Assembly: GCA_963815935.1 (NCBI GenBank)
Contig: CAWFIL010000002.1
Span: 62,001 to 126,000 of the forward strand
Reading direction: 5' to 3'
Source of the DNA: JARIHD01 sp963815935
GTDB taxonomy: Bacteria > Patescibacteriota > Saccharimonadia > Saccharimonadales > UBA4665
Length of the DNA: 64,000 nt
The notes under the pieces are model-generated. The model was not told the origin of the DNA. It did no database searches and saw only the letters and a program-made list of their open reading frames with translations. Shown piece by piece: positions 39,077 through 48,068 of the stretch. The position numbers and the translations under genes were made by a program. Numbering within the stretch: the first letter of the stretch is position 1; every line of letters starts with the position of its first letter.

Positions 39077-40300
39077 ATGCTGTCATTTCGCTACACAGCA
39101 CGAGACTCGGCCACCGGCCAGTACGTGAAGGCTGATGTCCAGGCCGAAAACGAAGCTGCGGCCTCCAAGCTCATCCGTAAAGAAGGCCTGGTGCCTATCG
39201 ATATTGTTTTGGCTGACAAGGCAGCAACCGGCCTTATCGCCAAACAGCTCAACCGCATAAAGGTACGTGACAAGGTATTGTTCTCGCGTCAGCTTTCCAC
39301 GCTTATCAATGCTGGTCTGCCGCTTATTCAGAGCCTGCGCAGCGTAAACAACCAGACCACTAGCAAGCCGCTCAAGGTAATAATCAACAAGGTGATCAAC
39401 GATGTCGAGGCTGGTGCCACGCTGTCTACTGCTATGGCCAAACATCCGGAAGCATTCAACAAGGTATATATTAGTTTGATCGCCGCTGGTGAGGCCTCGG
39501 GCACGCTAGACAAGGCTCTCGAACGGCTAGCTATCCAGCAAGAAAAAGATGCTGACCTTCTGAGTAAGGTGCGCGGCGCAATGGTGTACCCAATTATCGT
39601 TATCTTTGTGATGCTCGCCGTAGTGGGCTTTATGATTGTCAAGGTGTTGCCACAGGTGCAGACGCTCTACGATGGCATTCCTGGGGCGACGTTGCCGTTT
39701 ATCACCAAGGTTATGCTGGCTATTGCCCACTTCATTATCAATTACTGGTGGGCGGTGATCATTATTTTGGTAGTGCTGGTCTTCTTTACTACGCGTTGGG
39801 CCCGTACCTTTGGCGGCAAGCAGGTGATTGATCGCCTCAAGATGAAGGCCTGGCCAGTCGGCCCGCTATTTATGAAGATGTACATGGCACGCTTTGCGCG
39901 CACCGGTACTACGCTGGTCGCCAGTGGCGTGCCGCTTATCCAGATGCTCGACATCACCGCAAACTCCGTCAACAACGTTCACATCGAGAACTCTATCAAG
40001 AAGGCGGCCGAGAAGGTGAAGGGTGGTAAGGCACTGTCCGACTCACTACAAAACGATCCCAATTTTTTGGAATTGGTGCCAAACATGCTGCGTATTGGTG
40101 AACAGTCTGGTTCACTAGAGCAAATGCTCGCCAAAACGGCCGACTACTACGAGAAAGAAGTCGACGATCAAGTTAAGTCCATCTCGACTATTATCGAGCC
40201 GGTGCTTATGGTTATCTTGGGCATTGTGGCCTTTATTATCGTTGCGGCTGTGCTGCTGCCGATCTATGGGTTGGCGGGCCAATCATCCTTTACTCAATAG
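39077..40300 (+). CDS. pilC: Pilus platform protein PilC
   Basis: A polytopic inner-membrane protein of the GspF family, 407 residues. Two repeated T2SSF domains are seen (about 70-190: RDKVLFSRQLSTLINAGLPLIQSL; about 270-395: RFARTGTTLVASGVPLIQML). Three membrane helices lie at about 170-195, 220-245 and 375-400. It couples PilB/PilT to pilin insertion. Full length and intact. Confidence 0.95.
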   Translation: MLSFRYTARDSATGQYVKADVQAENEAAASKLIRKEGLVPIDIVLADKAATGLIAKQLNRIKVRDKVLFSRQLSTLINAGLPLIQSLRSVNNQTTSKPLKVIINKVINDVEAGATLSTAMAKHPEAFNKVYISLIAAGEASGTLDKALERLAIQQEKDADLLSKVRGAMVYPIIVIFVMLAVVGFMIVKVLPQVQTLYDGIPGATLPFITKVMLAIAHFIINYWWAVIIILVVLVFFTTRWARTFGGKQVIDRLKMKAWPVGPLFMKMYMARFARTGTTLVASGVPLIQMLDITANSVNNVHIENSIKKAAEKVKGGKALSDSLQNDPNFLELVPNMLRIGEQSGSLEQMLAKTADYYEKEVDDQVKSISTIIEPVLMVILGIVAFIIVAAVLLPIYGLAGQSSFTQ

Positions 40301-40327
40301 TTCAGGGGTAGGATCAATTAAAAGCTA

Positions 40328-40356
40328 TTGCTTTTTCGGGCAAGTATTCGTATTAT
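40328..40356 (+). promoter_or_regulatory. Promoter of the major pilin gene
   Basis: TTGCTT (40328-40333), a 17-base spacer and TATTAT (40351-40356), then a leader of about 40 bases with AAAGGGGG eight bases before the pilin ATG. Pilin thus has its own strong transcription and translation signals, as expected for the most abundant subunit. Confidence 0.7.
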
Positions 40357-40402
40357 CCTATTAGCATAAGCATTAACATTTTCAGCAAAGGGGGCATTTG
40401 CA

Positions 40403-40861
40403 ATGCTACAAAAACTTCAAAAACGTAAGGAATCGGGCTTCACCATCATCGAAGTCTTGATCGTGTTGGCTATTGCCGGCTTGATCATGTTGGTGGTCTT
40501 CTTAGCTGTTCCTGCTTTGCAGCGTAACTCACGCAATACCACCTACCGTAACGAGGCTAGTCGGCTTGTAGACGCTTATGGCGAAGTTTCAGCTAACGCA
40601 GGTGGAACTGTATTGACCTCTGCAGACAATGCAACGGTTCTAGCAGCTGCCAATACCAAGAGCATTACTGCTATTAACATCGGTACCGGTAACACCTCGG
40701 GTACCGTGCCAACGACAACCGATACAGCCCTTATTAGGACTGGCACTAAGTGTTCGGCTGCCAACAGCTCAACCACCCCAGCGGGTAGTACACGACAGAT
40801 CGTTATTCTCTTCCTCGTAGAGACAAGCGGCGGTACGCAAATCCAGTGTGTTGAGGGCTAG
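40403..40861 (+). CDS. pilA: Type IV major prepilin
   Basis: 152 residues. The leader MLQKLQKRKESG is followed by the class III cleavage site G/FTIIEVLIVLAIAGLIMLVVF with Glu5. The mature N-terminal helix continues into a small globular domain with two Cys near the C-terminus (TKCSAANSS, IQCVEG), matching the disulfide D-region. It is flanked by its own promoter and terminator. Confidence 0.9.
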   Translation: MLQKLQKRKESGFTIIEVLIVLAIAGLIMLVVFLAVPALQRNSRNTTYRNEASRLVDAYGEVSANAGGTVLTSADNATVLAAANTKSITAINIGTGNTSGTVPTTTDTALIRTGTKCSAANSSTTPAGSTRQIVILFLVETSGGTQIQCVEG

Positions 40862-40877
40862 CCCCCAAGCACATCGC

Positions 40878-40911
40878 TAAAAAGTAGCACCTTTCGAGGT
40901 GCTACTTTTGC
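40878..40911 (+). terminator. Terminator after the major pilin
   Basis: AAAAGTAGCACCT pairs with AGGTGCTACTTTT across a TTCG loop, a perfect 13-bp stem. It isolates the pilin transcript and could act in both directions. Confidence 0.92.
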
Positions 40912-40953
40912 ATATTAGCCTCACGTCACACTGCTTTGTGCTACCATACAAGC

Positions 40954-41739
40954 ATGATACTGCTACTGCTTATTGTCCTAGGCCTGATATTGGGTAGCTT
41001 CGTAAACGCTTTTGTGTGGAGGATCCACGAAAAGAAAGACTGGGTTAACGACCGCTCGGAGTGTACGCACTGCCATCACAAGCTTGGCCCGCTAGACCTT
41101 GTGCCAGTACTTAGCTGGCTCGTGCTCCGCGGCAAGTGCCGCTACTGTCACAAGAAAATCGAGGACACGCCAATTGTAGAGATGGCGTTGCCAACTCTAT
41201 TCGTAGCCTCATATTACTTCTGGCCTGCTAATTTTCAGGGTAGGGGGCTTATCGAATTTATGTTTTGGCTCGTTTTCTTGGTGGGCTTCTTGGCACTTAC
41301 GGTCTATGATTTCCGCTGGTTCCTACTACCCGATAAGATAGTCTTCCCGTTGATTGGTTTGGCGTTCGTACAGCTCGGCACAGTAGCTATATACCAAAAG
41401 GATTGGCGTATTGCGCTTACGGGCATATCGGGTGCTATTGCCGTCAGTGGTATATTCTACGTCCTGTACGTAGTCTCTAAAGAGAAATGGATAGGCGGAG
41501 GCGACGTTAAGCTAGGCTTACTGCTGGGGCTGCTTGCCGGTGGTCTATTACCGTCCTTTCTCTTGTTGTTTTCCGCTTCTGTGGCTGGTTTGTTGGCGTC
41601 ACTGCCAGCGATGGCGCAGGGCAGGGCGGGGCGTAAGACACAAATTCCATTTGGTCCGTTCCTCATCTTGGGCCTGATAGTCGCCAGGTTGTTCGGCGCC
41701 GATATTCTTGATTGGTACGCGGGGCTAATCTATGCGTAA
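40954..41739 (+). CDS. pilD: Prepilin peptidase PilD
   Basis: A membrane aspartic protease that cuts prepilin leaders. The N-terminal methylase-like domain keeps the four-Cys zinc motif (CTHCHHK...CRYCHKK). The two catalytic Asp are in LTVYDFRWFLLPD and GGGDVKLGLLLG. About seven membrane helices. TGC-TACCAT ends six bases before the ATG at 40954, which is chosen over an ATG 18 bases upstream. Confidence 0.93.
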   Translation: MILLLLIVLGLILGSFVNAFVWRIHEKKDWVNDRSECTHCHHKLGPLDLVPVLSWLVLRGKCRYCHKKIEDTPIVEMALPTLFVASYYFWPANFQGRGLIEFMFWLVFLVGFLALTVYDFRWFLLPDKIVFPLIGLAFVQLGTVAIYQKDWRIALTGISGAIAVSGIFYVLYVVSKEKWIGGGDVKLGLLLGLLAGGLLPSFLLLFSASVAGLLASLPAMAQGRAGRKTQIPFGPFLILGLIVARLFGADILDWYAGLIYA

Positions 41740-41782
41740 TGTGAAGCTCGGCCAACATAGTCCTTATGCTATACTTGATGGT

Positions 41783-42604
41783 ATGAAGGGTGGCCGCAAA
41801 GCCCATGGTTTTACCATTATCGAAACGCTCGTTGTACTGGCTATATCGGCAGGGTTATTCGTGGCTGTTGCCGCTACGCTTTCGGGCCGTCAGGGGCGTA
41901 CTGAGTTTGCACAATCAATTCAAGATGTCCGCACACAAATACAGCAGGTGATTGATGACGTTAGCTCGGGATTTTACCCAGATACCAACAACTTTACATG
42001 TTCTGCGACTGGCTCGGGTCCATCTTTTATGTCTGGCACGAGCAACCAGGGAGGTAACACGGGTTGTATTTTTCTAGGCAAAGTTATCCAATTCCAGGTT
42101 GCCGGCACGAGTGACCCAGAGGAGTTTAGGGTCTACACCTTGGCTGGATTGCAGGTTGATAGCACCGGAGCCGAGGTCAATACTTATGCGGCCGCAAAGC
42201 CAAAAGTCATCGCTCCTACGACCTCTAGCCCAAGTACGCCCGATGCTAGTTCCAAGGGAATAATCAAATACGGTATTACCACAAAAGAAATGTACTATGG
42301 CGCAGTCAAGACTAACATTGGCGCCGTGGCATTCCTCAACTCACTAGCCCCTGCAACGGGTACGTCCTCCTCGCAGCACATAAATGTCATACCCATTAAC
42401 GGCACGAGCCTCAATGCTAACCTCACATCAGCGGCGCAAGCTATTGAGAGTAATGTTGCCGGTAGCTCTATGAATGTTTCGAGCGGCGTTAAGTTGTGTT
42501 TTGTGAGCGGTGGGAGTAACCAGTCCGGTCTCATTACCATTGGTGGTAGCGGCCGCCAGCTTTCGGTTACCCTAAAGATTTCGGAGAATAAGACATGTAC
42601 ATAA
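41783..42604 (+). CDS. Minor prepilin with large globular domain
   Basis: 273 residues. The leader KGGRKAHG precedes FTIIETLVVLAISAGLFVAV with Glu5. The globular part is about 230 residues. TGC-TATACT ends seven bases before the ATG at 41783, so this start is preferred over one at 41732 inside pilD. The minor-pilin genes that follow overlap in series. Confidence 0.85.
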   Translation: MKGGRKAHGFTIIETLVVLAISAGLFVAVAATLSGRQGRTEFAQSIQDVRTQIQQVIDDVSSGFYPDTNNFTCSATGSGPSFMSGTSNQGGNTGCIFLGKVIQFQVAGTSDPEEFRVYTLAGLQVDSTGAEVNTYAAAKPKVIAPTTSSPSTPDASSKGIIKYGITTKEMYYGAVKTNIGAVAFLNSLAPATGTSSSQHINVIPINGTSLNANLTSAAQAIESNVAGSSMNVSSGVKLCFVSGGSNQSGLITIGGSGRQLSVTLKISENKTCT

Positions 42605-43044
42605 AGCACCTGCGCGAACGTGGGGATACGATTGTTGAAGTATTGATTGCCATCGGTGTCATCAGCCTGGTACTGGCTGGCGCATTTGTCATGACCAATC
42701 GTAGTCTGCAGGGAACGCGGGACGCTCAGGAGCGCGTGAACGCCGTGAAGCTCGTGGAAAGCCAGGTCGAGCAAGTCAAGAACCTAGCTAGTACTAATCC
42801 GACAGCGATATTTGGAGCGGGCGTACCCGCGAGTTACTGCATAAATAGTTCGGGTGCTGTAGTTGTTAGCACAAACGCTGCCTGCAAGGTGGGGACGAAT
42901 GGTGTTGCGACAGCCAGCCAGCCAGCTTTCCAGCTAAGCATTACCCGGTCTACCAATACCTTTACTGTCACCAACACCTGGACGAGCATTCGAGGCAACG
43001 CAACTAATACCGTGCAAATGAAGTACAGGGCTTATGATAACTAG
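42595..43044 (+). CDS. Minor prepilin, PilV-like
   Basis: 149 residues. Cleavage site RERG/DTIVEVLIAIGVISLVLAGA with Glu5; position 1 is Asp, not the usual Phe or Met. The AQERVNAVKLVESQVEQVKNL helix is typical of PilV/GspI-type minor pilins. Overlaps the preceding gene by 10 bases. Confidence 0.8.
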   Translation: MYIKHLRERGDTIVEVLIAIGVISLVLAGAFVMTNRSLQGTRDAQERVNAVKLVESQVEQVKNLASTNPTAIFGAGVPASYCINSSGAVVVSTNAACKVGTNGVATASQPAFQLSITRSTNTFTVTNTWTSIRGNATNTVQMKYRAYDN

Positions 43045-43684
43045 TATGCGCACCAAAAGAACCTCACCAAACCAACGGGGCTTCACCATTATGGAAGTCA
43101 TGATAGCAACCATCGTCTTCGGCGTGGTGCTTATCGTTATAACAAGCGCCATTATGGAATTTACGCGTGTTTACTATCGAGGTGTGACAGAGGGTAATGT
43201 ACAGGACACTACTCGAACCATTACCGATCTTATCTCACAGGGTATTCAATTCAACGGAGGTGGCGTCACTCCTACTAATGGTAGCCCGACTGCGGGCTCA
43301 TCGTACGCGTTTTGTGTTGGCAACCAACAATACAGCTATACGGTGGGCTATGAAGTATCGGACTCACCGACTTCAAGCCAAACCTACCATGGCTTGGTTG
43401 TGAATGACGTCGCAGGTTGTACGGCAAGTACGCCGGCGCAAAATGTTCGTAACTCGTCGGTCTCTGGCCGCGAGCTGTTAGCACCTAATATGCGTCTGTC
43501 CCGCTTGCAGGTAACTAACGTCGGTGGCAACCTATACAAAATCAGTATACGTGTTATGTATGGCGACGACGACTTGCTGAGCAGCCCGAACGCAGCCACT
43601 GCTAGCTGTAAAAATATTCGGTTTGGCACTCAGTTTTGTGCCGCTGCAGACATTACCACAACCGTCGTAAAAAGAGTAGAATAG
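43034..43684 (+). CDS. Minor prepilin, PilW-like
   Basis: 216 residues. Cleavage site NQRG/FTIMEVMIATIVFGVVLIVI with Glu5, then a large globular domain with several Cys. Resembles PilW/GspJ by position and size. Overlaps the previous gene by 11 bases. An in-frame ATG 12 bases downstream is an alternative start. Confidence 0.8.
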   Translation: MITSMRTKRTSPNQRGFTIMEVMIATIVFGVVLIVITSAIMEFTRVYYRGVTEGNVQDTTRTITDLISQGIQFNGGGVTPTNGSPTAGSSYAFCVGNQQYSYTVGYEVSDSPTSSQTYHGLVVNDVAGCTASTPAQNVRNSSVSGRELLAPNMRLSRLQVTNVGGNLYKISIRVMYGDDDLLSSPNAATASCKNIRFGTQFCAAADITTTVVKRVE

Positions 43685-43693
43685 AGATTAAAC

Positions 43694-44767
43694 ATGAGCA
43701 TAATACCATCACACCCAAAGCTTCGTGACTCTGAGCGTGGCATGATATCAATCATGACTGTCATGGTTCTAATGATCGTAATTACGCTGATTGTCCTAGG
43801 CTTTGCGCAAGTGTCGCGACGTAATCAGCGCGAATCGCTTGATCGCCAGCTAAGCACGCAGGCGTTCTACGCAGCCGAGAGCGGTGTTAATGACGCCCGC
43901 AATCTAATCGCAAATGCAGTAAACGCCGGTACTACCGTACCCGACAAAACGGGCTGTAGCGATAATGGTCCAGGAGCATTCTACGCGGCGCTCACACCAG
44001 TTATTGATGCCGCCAAGAATGTAAAGTATAGCTGTCTGCTTGTGGACACTTCACCAAAGGAATTGCAGTATACCGACGTCGGCTCCACCTCAACCGTAGT
44101 TCCTATGACTTCGGCTAGCGGCGCTAACTTTAGTAAAATTACGCTTAACTGGCAATCGAAACTCGTGGGTGGTACGCCTACCGCTGGATGCCCGGCTAGT
44201 ACGACCGGTGTCTTCTCGAAGACTTCTAGTTGGAGCTGCGGCTACGGCGTCTTGCGCTTCGATCTCGTGCCGACGTCCGGAGGTGGTCTTACATCCGATA
44301 ACTTACGCAACACGACGATGACAACCTTCGCTGTCCCATATGCAGCCGGAGGGGCAACTAGTGTTGCCTATGCCGCCAGCACTGCCAATACAAACAACGT
44401 TCTTGGCGTAAAATGCACTAACAGTGGTTGTTCGTTGAATATTACCGGCCTGTCACAAAATAGCTACTACATGCGTATTACGTCGCTATACCAAGACGTT
44501 GCGCTGCAGGTAACGGCCACCGATGCAAGCAACAGTGCGCTAGAGCTCCAGGGCGCCCAGGTGGTAATCGATTCGACTGGTAAGGCCCAAGATGTACTGC
44601 GTCGTATCCAGGTGAACGTGCCGCTGCGTGCTACCAGCAAGAACGAACTTTCGGACTACGCCATTCAAAGTACCGACGCGATTTGTAAGCGGTTTGCTGT
44701 CATGAACGGCTACTACGATTCTCAGGTTACTGGTGTTACTAGTACCAACCGGCTCTGCCAACCTTAG
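43694..44767 (+). CDS. PilX-like minor pilin without Glu5
   Basis: 357 residues. After SERG the helix reads MISIMTVMVLMIVITLIVLG, with Met at position 5, and then QAFYAAESGVNDARN, the PilX_N signature. Lack of Glu5 is the hallmark of PilX/GspK subunits, which sit at the pilus tip and start assembly. The last gene of the pilus locus; its end overlaps the convergent recombinase by four bases. Confidence 0.82.
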   Translation: MSIIPSHPKLRDSERGMISIMTVMVLMIVITLIVLGFAQVSRRNQRESLDRQLSTQAFYAAESGVNDARNLIANAVNAGTTVPDKTGCSDNGPGAFYAALTPVIDAAKNVKYSCLLVDTSPKELQYTDVGSTSTVVPMTSASGANFSKITLNWQSKLVGGTPTAGCPASTTGVFSKTSSWSCGYGVLRFDLVPTSGGGLTSDNLRNTTMTTFAVPYAAGGATSVAYAASTANTNNVLGVKCTNSGCSLNITGLSQNSYYMRITSLYQDVALQVTATDASNSALELQGAQVVIDSTGKAQDVLRRIQVNVPLRATSKNELSDYAIQSTDAICKRFAVMNGYYDSQVTGVTSTNRLCQP

Positions 44768-45684
44768 TCGACTGTGTTACTGTGAAAGCGTTCGTGGATG
44801 CTCTTTAGATGTGGATCGGTAACGTGAGTGTAGATTTGGGTAGTAGCGATATTGCTGTGGCCAAGCATAGCCTGTACGCTACGCAAGTCAGCGCCGTTCA
44901 TGAGTAGATCGGTCGCAAACGAGTGCCGCAGCGTGTGAGGGCTGACATGCTTAGTGATGCCGGCCAATAGGGCATAGCGACTCACCAAACGCTGGATACT
45001 ACGCGCTGTTAGCCGGTGGTAATTGCCGCTCAGATCGACACTTTTGCTGCCGCTATAGCGTACAAATAGCGGTCGCGTGTTGTCCTCGCGCGCCCGTAGG
45101 TATTCGCTAATGCACTCGGCAGCAGCCGGACTGATAAATATCGGACGGTCTTTCTGGCCCTTGCCGCGTACCATGAACTCACGTCGCTTTAGGTTGATAT
45201 GGTCACGGTCTAGACCTACGAGCTCGGAGACTCGCAAGCCGCTAGAAAAGAGCAATTCCAAGATGGCCCGGTCACGAATACCCGCCAGCTTCTCCAGATT
45301 TGGCTGGGCGAACAGCCTGGCTAGTTCGTCCTCGTTCAAAAAGGTTACTTGTTTGCGCTTGGTGCGAGCCAATTCGACTTTATCTGCAGATAGGGCAGGT
45401 ATATTGCGCTTGGCGCAGAACTTTAAGAACCCGCGCAAAGCAATAAGGTGGTAATTCTGTGTTGTCTTGCCAAGTTCGTCTGAGACGTTGGTACCCAGGC
45501 GGTTGAGCCAGAGACGCCACTTACGGATAAGTTCGGGATCGATGTCGCTAATTACTATGTCGTCACCAGCAAAATCGAGAAGTCGCGTTAAGTAGTGGTC
45601 GTAATTTTCGATCGTTTTCTGTGAACGGTTTTGTTCGATCTCCAAATACTCCAAAAAGTCGGTCTTTGCTTTCCTGAACTTCAT
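44764..45684 (-). CDS. XerC/XerD-family tyrosine recombinase
   Basis: 306 residues from the ATG at 45684. An N-terminal SAM-like core-binding domain (FLEYLEIEQNRSQKTIENY) is followed by the catalytic domain with Arg in SGLRVSELVGL, Lys in GKGQKDRP, HTLRHSFATDLL, GHSNIATTQIYTHV. It most likely resolves chromosome dimers at dif; no integrase-type context is seen. TACAAT lies nine bases upstream on the minus strand. A longer upstream frame adds a non-family segment and is rejected. Confidence 0.92.
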   Translation of the reverse strand: MKFRKAKTDFLEYLEIEQNRSQKTIENYDHYLTRLLDFAGDDIVISDIDPELIRKWRLWLNRLGTNVSDELGKTTQNYHLIALRGFLKFCAKRNIPALSADKVELARTKRKQVTFLNEDELARLFAQPNLEKLAGIRDRAILELLFSSGLRVSELVGLDRDHINLKRREFMVRGKGQKDRPIFISPAAAECISEYLRAREDNTRPLFVRYSGSKSVDLSGNYHRLTARSIQRLVSRYALLAGITKHVSPHTLRHSFATDLLMNGADLRSVQAMLGHSNIATTQIYTHVTDPHLKSIHERFHSNTVD

Positions 45685-45778
45685 TACCTCTCTATTGTAC
45701 ATGCTTATGGCAAAACGGGGGTAGAGTACTTGTCTTACATCTGTTACAATAGGGGCGACTAATAAGATAAGGATACAC

Positions 45779-46282
45779 ATGGAAAGAACGTTAATTGTCT
45801 TTAAGCCAGACTCAGTAATGCGCGGCATTGTCGGCGAGATCCTTACTCGCTTTGAACGGGTTGGCCTAAAGATTGTCGGCGCCAAGATGCTCAAACCAGA
45901 CTATGACCACTACTTCCAACACTACGAAGGTATTGGTACGCTCAAGACTCGTAAGGGCGACGAAATTTTTGAAACCCAGATGAAAGAAATGCAGCAAGGG
46001 CCAGTCATTGCTATGGTCCTGGAAGGCATCGAGGCTGTCGAGCTTGTCCGCAAAATGGTTGGCCCAACTGAGCCAAAGAGTGCCACGCCTGGTACTATCC
46101 GTGGCGACTTTGCGCACATGACCTATGGCCATGCATCAGCAGCTAAGCGCGGCGTACCAAACGTACTGCATGCGTCGGCAGACCCATCTGAGGCCAAGAA
46201 GGAAATTGCCCACTGGTTCAGTGAAGAAGAGCTGGTTAGCTACGAACCTACGCACGCGCACTTCACGCAACCTAAGATCTAG
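45779..46282 (+). CDS. ndk: Nucleoside diphosphate kinase
   Basis: Moves phosphate between NTPs and NDPs. 167 residues with RTLIVFKPDSVMRG, IRGDFA and the NVLHASADPSEAKKEI segment holding the phosphorylated His. It has an insertion (about residues 50-65) typical of longer Ndk proteins. TGT-TACAAT is 28 bases upstream, and AAGGA precedes the ATG. Confidence 0.96.
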   Translation: MERTLIVFKPDSVMRGIVGEILTRFERVGLKIVGAKMLKPDYDHYFQHYEGIGTLKTRKGDEIFETQMKEMQQGPVIAMVLEGIEAVELVRKMVGPTEPKSATPGTIRGDFAHMTYGHASAAKRGVPNVLHASADPSEAKKEIAHWFSEEELVSYEPTHAHFTQPKI

Positions 46283-46297
46283 CACCTTTAAAATTTC

Positions 46298-46375
46298 GCC
46301 CCTAACTGGCGCTTACGCGCCAGAGACGGGGCTCCTCGGAGAAATATTTTATGTAAAAACACAAAATATTTCTCC
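46298..46375. repeat. Two consecutive hairpins before tRNA-Arg
   Basis: First, a nested hairpin: GCCCC (46298-46302) with GGGGC (46328-46332), enclosing CTGGCGC/GCGCCAG (46306-46312, 46317-46323). Second, a perfect 13-base inverted repeat (46338-46350 with 46363-46375). The ndk terminator may be here, but no clean T-run follows the first stem. The tRNA gene begins seven bases after the second. Confidence 0.7.
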
Positions 46376-46381
46376 TACGTC

Positions 46382-46456
46382 GCCCCTATAGTTCAATGGA
46401 TAAAACAACTCCGTCCTAAGGAGAAGCTCTACGTTCGAATCGTGGTGGGGGCACCA
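46382..46456 (+). tRNA. tRNA-Arg (CCT anticodon)
   Basis: The acceptor stem GCCCCTA/TGGGGGC pairs fully. Anticodon loop GTCCTAA gives CCT (codon AGG). T-arm CTACG-TTCGAAT-CGTGG. Discriminator A, and CCA is encoded (46454-46456). Confidence 0.93.
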
Positions 46457-46469
46457 ACAAGTATCTAGC

Positions 46470-46515
46470 AAAGCTACCTGGCTGTGATATATCTCACTAA
46501 GGTAGCTTTTTGTAT
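46470..46515 (+). terminator. Terminator after tRNA-Arg
   Basis: AAAGCTACCT (46470-46479) pairs with AGGTAGCTTT (46500-46509), followed by TTGTATTTC. The loop is about 20 bases. Confidence 0.85.
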
Positions 46516-46548
46516 TTCTTTTCTTTCCCTGATTGTTACAATGCCACT

Positions 46549-48042
46549 ATGATTGAGGCAGAGCCGTGGGGCGAAGATCCTAGCGAGGATCTTCTACAGG
46601 AGGCATGCGGTGTCGTGGGAGTTATGGCGCCTAATGGTAATGTGCCGGTTGCCCAGATGGCATACTCGGCCTTAGCCGGCCTTCAGCATCGTGGCGAGGG
46701 TGCTGCCGGCATTATGAATGGCGTCTCGACAACCGAAGATTTTCGCTTCATAGGAGTCAAAGATGTTGGCTTGGTGGCTGACGTTTTCCCCCATAGAGGT
46801 CGACTGATCGATGAGATGACCGAAGGAGCGACCATGAGTATCGGGCATGTCAGGTGGCCGACTTCTGGCGGAGGTGGCGATCCTTTTCACGAGTCGCAGC
46901 CTTTCTTCGATGGTGACGTAGTGGTCTCGCAGAATGGACACATCGAAGCTATGGGTCAAATAGCCGAGCAGTTCGGCATCTACAACTGTGTGAGCGATGG
47001 TGACGCCCTAACGCGGACATTAGGCCTTTTATCTCGTCCCGAGAATGCGGGCAGCACGCTCGATGCTATGCACGAGCTGTTTCCGAGGCTGAACGGCGGC
47101 TATTCGTTAGTGGTTGCTGAGCCTAACCGACTGCATGGTGTCCGTGACCCATGGGGGACGAGACCATTGTGGCTTGGTCGCTTTGCTACCGGTGCCCTTA
47201 TGTTTGCTTCTGAGCAGCCAGCCCTACACGAATCAGGAGAGGTAATCGAAGAAAGCGAGCTTGCGCCAGGTGAGATTGTGTCAATCGATGCCAGGGGTAA
47301 CGTCGAATCATCGCTTATCCAAAGAGAGGCAAGAGGTGGTATGTGTGCTTTGGAAGGGATTTACTTCGCGCGTCCAGACGGTATGCTAGATGGCCGGCCG
47401 ATCTACGACGCCCGTTTTAGGATGGGGCAGCTGCTTGCACAAGAGCATCCGGCGGATGCGGACCTTGTAATCGGGGTACCCGACTCAGGCACTATAGCAG
47501 CGATGGGTTACGCCCATGAGTCGGACATACCGTTCGGTATAGGATTGTTCCGCAATCCATACACAACTCGTACATTCATTCAATCCTCGCCAGATATCCG
47601 ACGCCAGATGGTTCTACAAAAGCTTAGGCCCAATATGCGCCTTATACGCGGCAAGCGGCTGGTCGTGGTAGACGACTCAATCGTTCGTGGAACGAGTAGC
47701 GACACCTTGACTGATATTTTGCGCGGTACCGAGGATAATCCGGGTGCCGCCGAAGTGCACTACCGGATATCTTCGGCGCCAATCGTGAACCCATGCTTTT
47801 CGGGTACGGCCATTAGTAAGCCCGATACGTTATTCGCCCGGCGCCATCCAGGCCACGACGAGCGTGTCCGCAGGCTGAAGGCTGATTCATTAGGCTATCT
47901 AAGCACAGAGGGCGTGGCCGAGGCGCAAGGCAAGCGGGTAGGCTCACTTTGTATGGCCTGCATGGACGGCGATTACCCGTTTGAAGTGCCGCTGCCCGCC
48001 AGCGAGCGTTGGAAGCTGTCCATCCGTCCCGTTACCAGGTAG
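46549..48042 (+). CDS. purF: Amidophosphoribosyltransferase homologue PurF
   Basis: An N-terminal glutamine amidotransferase is joined to a C-terminal PRTase. A short propeptide precedes the nucleophile Cys in EACGVVGV. The PRPP loop VVVDDSIVRGTSS and IYFARPDG are intact. Two glutaminase motifs differ from the family: GHVRWPTSGG for GHVRYSTAG and QNGHI for HNGNL. No other purine-synthesis gene is in the window, and CPR bacteria usually lack the pathway. TGT-TACAAT ends six bases before the ATG at 46549. Confidence 0.87.
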   Translation: MIEAEPWGEDPSEDLLQEACGVVGVMAPNGNVPVAQMAYSALAGLQHRGEGAAGIMNGVSTTEDFRFIGVKDVGLVADVFPHRGRLIDEMTEGATMSIGHVRWPTSGGGGDPFHESQPFFDGDVVVSQNGHIEAMGQIAEQFGIYNCVSDGDALTRTLGLLSRPENAGSTLDAMHELFPRLNGGYSLVVAEPNRLHGVRDPWGTRPLWLGRFATGALMFASEQPALHESGEVIEESELAPGEIVSIDARGNVESSLIQREARGGMCALEGIYFARPDGMLDGRPIYDARFRMGQLLAQEHPADADLVIGVPDSGTIAAMGYAHESDIPFGIGLFRNPYTTRTFIQSSPDIRRQMVLQKLRPNMRLIRGKRLVVVDDSIVRGTSSDTLTDILRGTEDNPGAAEVHYRISSAPIVNPCFSGTAISKPDTLFARRHPGHDERVRRLKADSLGYLSTEGVAEAQGKRVGSLCMACMDGDYPFEVPLPASERWKLSIRPVTR

Positions 48043-48068
48043 GTGTGTATGTCTGATACAATACGCTT

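Noticed and set aside
44764..45684. An integrase of a mobile element
   Set aside because: Length and motifs fit chromosomal Xer; no element boundaries or cargo are seen.
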